Part shown: piece by piece, positions 55,971-64,000 of the stretch
Numbering within the stretch: the first letter of the stretch is position 1
How the letters are laid out: each line of letters begins with the position of its first letter
From: Inia geoffrensis
Taxonomy: Eukaryota; Chordata; Mammalia; Artiodactyla; Iniidae
NCBI GenBank assembly: GCA_036417435.1
Contig: CM070903.1
Span: 86,276,001-86,340,000 of the forward strand
Length of the DNA: 64,000 nt
Direction: 5' to 3'
Made by a program: the position numbers and the translations under genes
The notes under the pieces: model-generated
Database searches by the model: none
Told to the model about the DNA's origin: nothing
The model's input: only the letters and a program-made list of their open reading frames with translations

Positions 55971-56180
55971 TGTTGGAAAACAAAAAAACAAAAACGAAAG
56001 GACCTGTGTTTCAATTCCAAAAGATAGAAGCTACACGCTTAATTTTTCTTTGGATGTCTCCAGACCCTGGCGATTTGCTGGAGACAATATTCTTTCTCTG
56101 TCTCTCACTTTTTTCCACACTGCAAGTCCATAGTCTATCTTTTTACAAAGGAGCTCTCCATCAATAATAATAGGTCCTCT

Positions 56181-57289
56181 GAAGGATAGACCAACAGGCA
56201 CATGAAAAGATGCTCAACATTGCAATCATCAGGGAAATGCAAATCAATGAGATATCACCTCACACCTGTCAAAACGGCTATCATCAAAAAGAACATAAGT
56301 AATAAATGTTGGTGAGGGTGTGGAGAAAAGGGAACTGTCCTACAATGTTGGTGGGAATGGAAATTGGTACAACCACTGTGGAAAACATTATGCAGGAGTC
56401 TCAAAAAACTAAAAATAGAACTACCATGTGACCCAGCAATTCCACTCTTGGATACATATCCAAAAATAACCAAAACTAATTTGAGAAGACACAGGCACCC
56501 CAGTGTTCACAGCAGCACTATGTACAATTGCCAAGACACGGAAACAACCTAAGTGTCCATCAACAGATGAATGGATAAAGAAGATTCCATGCAATGGAAT
56601 GCTACTCAGCCATGAAAAAGAACAAAATTTTGCCATTTGCAACAACGTGGATGGGCTTGAAGGGCATTATGCTAATTGAAATGATTGAAATAAGTCAGAC
56701 ATAGAAAGAAAAATACTGTATAATATCACTTACATGTGGAATCTAAAAAATACAACAAACTAGTGAATATAACAAAAAAGCAGCAGGCTCACAGTATAGA
56801 GAACAAACTAGCGATTACCAGTGAGGAGAGGGAAAGGGGAGGGGCAATAAGCGGTAGGGAATTGAGGTAAAAGCTACTATGTATAAAATAACTAAGCTCA
56901 GGCTTCCCTGGTGGCGCAGTGGTTGAGAGTCCGCCTGTCGATGCAGGGGACACGGGTTCGTGCCCTGGTCTGGGAAGATCCCATATGCCGCGGGAGCGGC
57001 TGGCCCCATGAGCCATGACCGCCGAGACTGCGCATCCGGAGCCCGTGCTCCGCAACGGGAGAGGCCACCACAGTGAGAGGCCTGCGTACCGCAAAAAAAA
57101 AAAAAAAAAAAAAAAAACTAAGCTACAAGGATTTTCCATGCAACACAGGGAATATAGCCAATGTTTTACAGTAACTATATAAATGGAGTATAACCTTAAA
57201 AATTGTTCATCATTATATTGTACACCTGTAACTTATATAACATTGTATAGCAACTATGCTTCAATAAAAGAAAAAAAGAGCTAAAGAAA
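56181..57289 (+). mobile_element. 5'-truncated L1 (end of ORF2 and 3' UTR), split by a CHR-2 SINE
   Basis: ORF2 C-terminal sequence in pieces (for example encoding '[20 protein letters not shown]' near 56409-56468), with stops and frame changes, then a 3' UTR ending 'gcaactatgcttcaataaaa'. The TSD 'aggtcctct' is at 56172-56180 and 57290-57298. It is a different L1 subfamily from the 28-kb copy, because the 3' UTR end differs. Confidence 0.92.
56899..57115 (+). mobile_element. CHR-2-type SINE inside the L1
   Basis: Head 'ggcttccctggtggcgcagt', B box 'gggttcgtgccctgg', CHR-2-type body, A tail of about 25 at 57092-57117. Short TSD 'aactaagct' at 56890-56898 and 57116-57124. Confidence 0.95.
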
Positions 57290-57298
57290 AGGTCCTCT

Positions 57299-57880
57299 TT
57301 TTTTTTAATATTTATTTATTTAGGCTGCACTGGGTCTATGTTGCGGCACATGGGATCTTCATTGCAGCACACAGACTTTTTTTTTTTTTAATAGAACTGG
57401 CCTCTCCCTCCCTCAGACCCCTCTTGTACCCCATCATCTAGCTCTGTTCCTACTTCTTTTTCTCTTTTTAATTAATTAATTTTGGCTGCGTTGGGTCTTC
57501 GTGGCTGGCGCAGGCTTTCTCTAGTTGCAGCGATTCAGCTTCCTTTGTTGTGGAGCACGGGCTCTAGGTGCACAGGCTTCCGTAGTTGTGGCACATGGGC
57601 TTCAGTAGCTGTGGCTCGTGGGCTCTAGAGCATAGGCTCAGTAGTTGTGGTGCATGGGCTTAGTTGCTCCCCGGGCATGTGGGATCTTCCCGGACCAGGG
57701 CTCGAACCCGTGTTCCCTGCATTGGTAGGCGGATTCTTAACCACTGCGCCACCAGGAAAGCCTGGCATACAGACTTCTTAGTGGCGGCATGTGGGATCTA
57801 GTTCCCCGACCAGGAATCGATCCCAGGCCCCCTGCATTGGGAGCGTGGAGTCTTACCCACTGGACCACCAGGGAAGTCCC
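57299..57880 (-). mobile_element. CHR-family SINE (outer), interrupted by a second CHR SINE
   Basis: The minus strand has head 'gggacttccctggtggtcca', B box-like 'gggatcgattcctgg' and a short body; its tail is the plus-strand T-rich 57299-57318. Target repeat 'aggtcctyt' at 57290-57298 and 57881-57889. It entered at the 3' edge of the L1 and reuses the L1 target-site repeat. Confidence 0.9.
57379..57764 (-). mobile_element. CHR-1-like SINE (inner) with extra 3' sequence
   Basis: The minus strand reads head 'ggctttcctggtggcgcagt', B box 'gggttcgagccctgg', a long CHR-1 body and a TAAT tail (57469-57482). About 77 bp of non-SINE sequence follows (57390-57466) and then a second pure A tail (plus-strand T run 57379-57389). 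The TSD 'gca(c/t)acagactt' at 57367-57378 and 57765-57776 encloses SINE, extra piece and second tail together. This is the form of a 3' transduction. Confidence 0.88.
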
Positions 57881-57889
57881 AGGTCCTTT

Positions 57890-58589
57890 GTTCTTTTCCC
57901 CTCTGAAACCCACATGATTAGAACTCTTGCCCTTAATCTTACCTCTGTAAAGGTAATGAAATGTGTTTAAAACTCAAGGAGACAAGAGGCCATAAGGCCC
58001 TACATGAGGATAGGAGGCCGCATCATTTAACCCAGAACTGCTAAAAACCCCGAGGAACATAGGCCCCACAAAATTAGACCTCTCGTGCAAACCTTTTCCA
58101 TGAACTTTCTTGCATTAGCCAGAGGGAGATGACCTTTAGGACAAATCTATCTAGGCAGAATGCCTGAATATCTTACTGACAGATGTGCATCCCTCTCCCT
58201 CTTGTTCATCCAGAAGTGTCCACGGGGAATATCTCAAGGCCCTGTGGGGGCATATGGGACACCCCATGGGGACATAGGTATTCCAAGGGAGCAGATCTGG
58301 CAGATGGAAGACATTTTGGTTCCAAGGCAGAGTCCATCTGTATTAAATAAAGGATCTCACCAGTGGCTGGGGTACCTGAACAGAGTTTTGTTCCCCCAGG
58401 ACATGAGGATTGGCTGATAGCCTCTGGCAAGCATGCTGAGGTCCAGAAATGACAATCATTTCAAGCAGTGAACTAGAGAAAAAAAACAGGGGTCAGGACA
58501 AAAACCTAGACAAATCACACTAGTATCTCTATCACAATCTCCTGTCTGCTGTTCTCTCAGCTCAAGGTTTCTTCTAAATCATGTTGCAT
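57890..58589. other. Unassigned, possibly old LTR at 57960-58430
   Basis: The block around 57990-58430, with 'attaaataaaggatctcacc' at 58339-58358, has LTR-like texture including a possible polyadenylation signal. I could not match it to a family. No retroviral genes adjoin it. Confidence 0.35.
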
Positions 58590-58657
58590 ACCACTGACAG
58601 AATTATTTCACACCCCTACTCAAGAACCTTCTATAGCTCCCTGTTGCCTCCTACTGT

Positions 58658-58790
58658 TATGGTGATCATACATCCTGATTTGCTAGATAGTCCTGGTTTA
58701 CACTTGTTATCCTTGTGTAATTACTAACGGCATCTCCTATTATGCTCAATAGTGTTCCAATTTGGATAATTAATGTGTGGTCACCGTATC
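58658..58790. mobile_element. Small inverted-repeat DNA element (MITE-like)
   Basis: About 130 bp starting 'tatggtgatcatacat' and ending 'tgtggtcaccgtat': the ends are imperfect inverted repeats of about 14 bp. It lies inside a forward L2 fragment ('caagaaccttctatagctcc' on the left). Possible 8-bp flanking repeat 'cctcctac' and 'tcttctac'. It resembles an old nonautonomous DNA transposon dispersed in mammals; family not named. Confidence 0.6.
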
Positions 58791-59044
58791 TTCTACCTAC
58801 TTCAAACTCCTCTGCCCAACTTGTTATGTCTTTTATGCTCAATAGTTCTCAAATCATTTTGTGCTCATGGTGACCCATTTAAGGGATTAAATTGGATCCA
58901 CCATTATGACTTGTTTCTCCCTTCAATACTAAGTAGAGATATTTACTGCCCTGAATGTTGTGAGCCATGGTTCTTAAATGTTCCAGTATGTTACGCATTT
59001 AGTAGTTACATGTTCCAGTGTGCAGAAACTAGTTTTGGGAGCTG

Positions 59045-59240
59045 AATATGAAGTTAAACATAGGCGTGTTGGAATCCTGACTGTGTAACTTACAAATTAT
59101 GTGGTCATGAGCAAATAATATATCCTCTTCCAAACTGAGTCTCCTCACCTATAAATATATGGATGGTCATAGAACCTAACTTAAGGGTTAGTCATAAGCT
59201 TTAGGTATGAAGATGCAGGTAAAGTGCTTAACAGCCACAT
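59045..59240 (+). repeat. MIR SINE remnant
   Basis: 'tgttggaatcctgactgtgt', 'aacttacaaattatgtggtc', 'ccaaactgagtctcctcacc' and 'tataaatatatggatggtca' give a diverged forward MIR. Confidence 0.75.
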
Positions 59241-59781
59241 GATGGCTAATGGCAGAGGCCATCATCACCCACTCCTGCAGCCTGCTCTGCACAATGTTGT
59301 CGGACAGGCAGTTCCCCAGCACAGCATCCTCACTTGTAGCAATGATGCACTGTGCACTTCGATCACAATTTGGAGGTATAGCTGGGGACTGTTTGTGTTT
59401 TACGTAGGGTTTGACTTATTGGGGGAGCGGTCTCGGGAGAGAGTATATGGGGAGGGAGGAGAAGTGAAGCAAGAATGTGAGCTCAGCTTTAGACGAGCTT
59501 CGATCTGATCCCAGGGAGAAGCTTTGCAGCACAAAGCACCACCAAGTGAGCCCCCGCTTGAGCAAGAGGGCTGGACTTTTATGCTCTATGTGTAATGGTC
59601 ACTGGCCAAGGTCTGGAGGGTGTATCCTCCTGGGGAATGAATGCAGCTGAGGGGATAAAGTGGATGCTGTTGTGGGCACCAACAGCATCCATTAATTTGT
59701 GATACCCATGTGGACCCCTGTATGTCCCACTATGCCTGGACAAATTCATGAAGACTTTGGAAGCCTGTGCATTTACTATGT
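59241..59781. other. Unique sequence
   Basis: No feature recognised. The 94-codon plus frame at 59224-59508 has no domain. Confidence 0.4.
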
Positions 59782-59888
59782 GTGACTGAAGACGAGTCAC
59801 TTAATTTTTCTAAACTTCAATTCCTTTATCTGCAAAATGAGGTTGGTTATACTTAATCTTGTAGGTTATTCTCAGGATTGAGAAATAT
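59782..59888 (+). repeat. MIR fragment
   Basis: 'gactgaagacgagtcactta', 'cttcaattcctttatctgca' and 'aaatgaggttggttatactt' form a forward MIR core. Confidence 0.78.
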
Positions 59889-59934
59889 CACATTCCTAAT
59901 CGTGATAGTACATATGAAGGAATTGCACATCCTT

Positions 59935-60372
59935 TTCTCACAGGCTGACTTCCCTCCGTGCATTACGCATACACAGCATCTAGGTTCTGTCGCTCACATC
60001 TTTGCTCATGCTATCTCCCCTCTCAACACTCTCCTCAAGAAAGGGGTGCCGAGCACGTATGCACAAAACACACACACTCAGCATTCCTCTCAGGCTGCAC
60101 CCACCCCAAAATAACTTCCAACGCATCCTCTCCTTTAAGCTTCCATTTCCAGGTCCTTCCCACCTCCTACCTTAGCCTCATCCACTTCCTCAAACTCGCA
60201 CTGTTCTTGACCTTCTCTGAAACCCCTTTTCACTGAATTCCATTTGGCTTAACATGGCATTGATTACTAATTGTTTAGTATTTGGTCCCTTCTAACCAGA
60301 TTTTGAATTTCTACTCCTCCATTCTCACTCTAGAACATAGGCATGGGACTCAATATATCCTTCTGGCTCAAT
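59935..60372 (+). mobile_element. LINE-2 3' fragment
   Basis: 'acttccctccgtgcattacg', 'ttgctcatgctatctcccct', 'ctcctttaagcttccatttc' and 'cttgaccttctctgaaaccc' are in forward L2 order. Two overlapping frames here are shadows. Confidence 0.7.
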
Positions 60373-61171
60373 TAGGAATCATTTGTTGATCAGAAGAACA
60401 ATGAAATACCTCAGGTGACCATTTCAATTCTCAGGATTCTCAAAGCTAACAAAACCCTTCCCTGTGATCCAGAGGTGCTTGGCTGACAACCTGGACCAAT
60501 AGTGCATGTAAAATGAATGATAATGGCTTCCCCCGTAATTTAGCTCACAGATGAATCTTAGGTGAGATTTTTCTATTGGGTTCTAACAGTTTCTGAAAAT
60601 TGATGCCCTAGGAGGTGCAAAGTGGAATGCCCAACACAGCTCTGATTATCATCTGCAGCCTTTGCATGCATTACAATAACAGAAGGGCTAGGCTGCTCTC
60701 AGCAGCCTGAAATCTTTTACTAAGTCAAACCTTAAGTATTTAACATGTACAGGTACATCCCAATTTATGAAATAGGTATGTTTCTGGAAAGATGATGCAA
60801 ATTAAAATTTGGGGGTAGAGGGGATCAAATTATATTTGAAATTCTCCTGGAACACTCTCTAATCGATAGCATTATGCTACTGGGGATTTTTCCTGTAAGT
60901 AATTATCCATTTATTTAGTTAGTTAGTTTTAGCATAGAGTTTTTGATCTTTTCAAGGCAGGATATACGTATATTTTCTCTCTCAGACTTCTAGAGAAATA
61001 AATAAAAATTTAAAGTTGCTGTGATCCAATCTGCTTTCGTGTCATCTTTTCCCTCAATACAAAATAGGTTATTTTAGCTATTTATTTTAAAATATCACCC
61101 ACTTTTATATCATAATCTCCATTTTACAGGTAAGGTGAAAATTCAGAGGGGTTCAATATCAGAGTTAAATA
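60373..61171. other. Unique AT-rich sequence
   Basis: No gene or named repeat recognised. Confidence 0.4.
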
Positions 61172-61532
61172 GTGTATTCATTTGCTAGAGCTGCCATCAC
61201 AAAGTACCACAGGCTGGGCAGCTTAAACAACAGAAATTTATTTTCTTACAGTTTTGGAGGCTGGAAGCCTGAGATTGAGGTCTTGGCAGGGTTGGTTTCT
61301 TCTGAGGCCTCCTTCCGTGGCTTGCAGGGGGCCATCTTCTTCCTGTGCCTATATGTACTAATCTTTTCTGAAGATATCAGTCACATTGGATCAGGGGCCC
61401 CCCCGCCCCATTCCAATGACCTCATTTAACCTTAATAACCTCTTTAAAGACCCTATCTCCAAATACAGTCATTCTGTGGTACTGGGGGTTAAGACTACAA
61501 TCTGGGGGACACAATTAAGCTCATAATACACA
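61172..61532 (-). mobile_element. Solitary MaLR-type LTR (ERVL-MaLR)
   Basis: The plus strand reads 'gtgtattcatttgctagagc', 'tgccatcacaaagtaccaca', 'ggctgggcagcttaaacaac', 'agaaatttattttcttacag' (reverse of the polyadenylation region), 'ttggtttcttctgaggcctc', 'aagaccctatctccaaatac' and 'ggggacacaattaagctcat'. It is the reverse of an MST/MLT1-class LTR. No internal sequence adjoins it. Confidence 0.9.
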
Positions 61533-62165
61533 ATTAACGACTGAAGGGCTCGGACTAGAGCCCAGCACCCCAGAGGCCTAATCCAAGGCTCTTGTCCATT
61601 GTACCTTTTCGTCCATGTTTATTCCTAGCTATGTGTTGTTTGTGGAATTACTTTAAGAGTAAGGTATCAGATAAATGTAAGGTTTCATTTACACTCCTGT
61701 GTTTCATCTACAGCATTTCTGCTATTATGCAACATATGTGTAACTGTAAAAACCCTTGCCTTCTGCAAAATTGCACATGAAAAATAAGAGTTTGTGGGGA
61801 AAATAGGGTTAGGCAGCCCACTCAAGAGCTGTAGACCTTTGGAATAGAGCACTAATAAAAACATTAACAGTCTTAAAAAATCCTCTAACGGCATTAGCAC
61901 CTAGCCTCAAATCAGTCTCCCACATTTGCAGCCTTAAACCTCAGAGCTCGGGAGTCATCTTCCTTCAAGATGTATGTATCAAATAACATTTGCTTCTAAT
62001 AGAGACCATTTTCATCAAAATTTAATAATCCAATCCTGAGTTTAGTCTTCATAAAGACAGTGTCCTCATACTCTCCCTAATTTTGTTATGAGTACCCAGT
62101 TCCTGGGAACCAGTATCCTAATTGCTAAAATTCACACATACTTCTATCTCCAAGCACTGGTTAGG
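61533..62165. other. Unique sequence
   Basis: No feature recognised apart from a faint L2-like piece near 61915-61965. Confidence 0.4.
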
Positions 62166-62169
62166 TGAT

Positions 62170-62387
62170 AATTATCATTCTAACAGCTACCATTTACCAA
62201 GCAGAAACTAGGTGATAGGCCCTGGGCTAAGTCCCTTAAACATCTATAATCCTCATGACAACTCTGCAAAAGAAATATTTTTATCCTCACTTTTCAGCCA
62301 AGGAAACTGAGGCCCATAGAATTTGTGGGACTTCTTTGAAAACACACAGACACCCAACAGTGTAGCCGGGATTTGTTCCTGGATCTT
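62170..62387 (-). repeat. MIR SINE remnant
   Basis: 'aacagctaccatttaccaag', 'taatcctcatgacaactctg', 'cacttttcagccaaggaaac' and 'tgaggcccatagaatttgtg' give a reverse MIR. Confidence 0.88.
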
Positions 62388-62779
62388 ACTATAGTGTTCA
62401 AAAACCTTTGCCTGTTCCACACTTCACAGATAAGCTGGCCTGTTAGATTTAGGTCGGTCCATTCAACCAGCCACCGGTTTTGATAGTTAACTGTAAGAAC
62501 CATCACCATCCTCACTACTTTGCTCCCAAAAGTGAACACTCTAATCAGATGTGCTTTCTGACCATCATAATGTGTGATGACTTTTTATTTCTCGTGAGAC
62601 AGAAAATAGAGCAGCTGAGGTGGTCCATCAACGTTTCACATAAACTGCTGCCATGCTGGACTTCCAACCTCTTCCTGTATGTTTGATTTTATTCTGTTTA
62701 CCTAAATCCAAAACTGAATAGTAATCTCTGTTAATTTTCATTATGTCAGTTTAAGCCCATTATTCCAGGTGTGTGTTAT

Positions 62780-63560
62780 CTTTTTACACCTGTCAACTTT
62801 TCTATTAACTCTCCCTCACAGTCTGGACCTCTCTGCAAATTTGATGAATATTATATATGCCCCCATTTGTCATTAATAAAGACACTGAACAGAACAAGAT
62901 TAAGTTTAGGACACTTCCTTCTTCTAAAGAATCCCTCTCTGATCACAGAGGCATGCTGTTAATCCATGCAACTCTCCTATCATCTAGATTTTCATGAGAG
63001 GCTATAATCTTGCTGAGTATAAGATACAGCTTGTCGATGCATTTGGTTTTTCAACCAAAACAATAACAATGAACAGCTCTGCTTTTCTTTTAGGTACTTA
63101 GAAATCATTAGATTTATAATTTGTTTTCAATTATTGCCCAGGATCTGCATTACAATTTAGTAGTCCAACTGTTTTTTCTTTTGTTAACAGCAGTATCATG
63201 TGTTCACTTCCTATCTACTGGCCCTGCTCACATTGTCAGCAATGTCTCATTAAGTTTTATCAGCAGTGGATTGGTGGTCACATCTGTAGACTCTGTAAAC
63301 ACCTTGTATATGTCATTCAAAAATGGAGGCAGGAACCTATTTGAAGGTATGGACTTATTTAGATTTAAAGTTCTTATTCTATCCTAGTTAAAGGTACCCT
63401 TGTCTACAATGTTTACCCTACATTTTAGAGTCTGAAGACCATGTTCCTTAATAGATGAAAAGAACTGAATATATCTGTCTTCTTTCCACCTTCTATTATT
63501 ATAACATTTTCTTTCCCAAATTTGTACATCTTTTTCTTCTTGCTCTGAATGTCCTTTTTG
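62780..63560 (+). mobile_element. CR1/L3 LINE remnant, long
   Basis: 'acctctctgcaaatttgatg', 'gtcattaataaagacactga', 'acagaacaagattaagttta' and 'gttaatccatgcaactctcc', then 'gattttcatgagaggctata', match the mammalian CR1/L3 sequence class. The right part (63200-63560) is less certain. Frames through it are not coding: stops occur in all frames of the expected reverse-transcriptase segment. Confidence 0.65.
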
Positions 63561-64000
63561 TGGTCTTTGGTGTTTCATGTGGACTACTGAATATTAAAAT
63601 TAACCTTTCTTACACCCTTTAAACATGAATCCTCATTTATGTCGCCATTCTCCCATGGCTCATTAACATCTGAGCTCATCAAAGAACTCCCTGGGTAATC
63701 ACATCTCTCTCTTTAGACACTTCCCATAATATTTTGAATGACTCCTTCAAGATTCTGGGCCAAAATCTTGTGCTTTTGTCTCAAACCTCATTGGATACAA
63801 AGTATATATTTGCCTCACAAGTTTACAGATGTTTCGGAGCTATTGTAACACATATACTTGAATTTATGTTTTCTTAATTTATGCAATAATTTACATAAGC
63901 ACTGAATTTTTGAAGAGCTTACTAGATCTCATCAATAACTGAATTTGGATCTTATTTTTAAATGTCTTCATGTTACTAACAAATTGCTTTACTTATGAGA
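63561..64000. other. Unique AT-rich sequence to window end
   Basis: No feature recognised. Confidence 0.4.

Overview
This is noncoding mammalian DNA, almost certainly from a cetacean. The best evidence is 18 copies of the CHR family, the tRNA-Glu-derived SINEs of Cetacea, hippopotamus and ruminants. Nine of these have the CHR-2-type body, whose 3' part reads 'gggagaggccacaacagtg'; from established knowledge this type is typical of whales and hippopotamus. L1 3' ends of cetartiodactyl type and older placental repeats (MIR, L2, CR1/L3, MaLR LTRs, MER5A) support this. I see no protein-coding exon, tRNA, rRNA, CRISPR array or bacterial-type gene. The only coding remnant I recognise is a broken L1 ORF2 at 28178-30280. 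The longer open frames are antisense or readthrough frames of SINEs and L1s, or have no recognisable content. The window is therefore intergenic or deep intronic.

Layout. 1-20 kb is AT-rich and mostly unique or very old sequence: MIR, L2, a MaLR LTR at 3418, one CHR-2 SINE at 6510, a probable LTR near 10.2 kb and a long L2 at 12.9 kb. 20.8-31 kb is repeat-dense. It holds nested CHR SINEs, a SINE-split mini retrocopy of an mRNA 3' end (22.1-22.4 kb), an old LTR at 27.0-27.7 kb, and a 2.4-kb 5'-truncated L1 (28.2-30.6 kb) that itself received two SINEs. 31-49 kb is more GC-rich and contains MIR and L2 relics, three CA/TG microsatellites, a G-quadruplex motif, a 41-bp dispersed direct repeat, and old L1M pieces. 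49-58 kb is again rich in young insertions, ending in a nested stack of L1 and CHR elements (56.2-57.9 kb). 58-64 kb holds a small inverted-repeat MITE-like element, L2, a MaLR LTR and a long CR1/L3 remnant.

No genes act together here. The story is the order of retrotransposon insertion, readable from target-site duplications (TSDs). The most unusual observations are a CHR SINE carrying about 77 bp of extra 3' sequence inside one TSD pair (57379-57764), a second SINE with two consecutive A-tails (37865-38157), a roughly 50-nt retrocopy with a polyadenylation signal and a perfect 19-bp TSD (22083-22426), and two places where an L1 and a SINE share the same target site. I did not find a convincing new biological system. 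Repeat family names are from memory of consensus sequences, without a database search.
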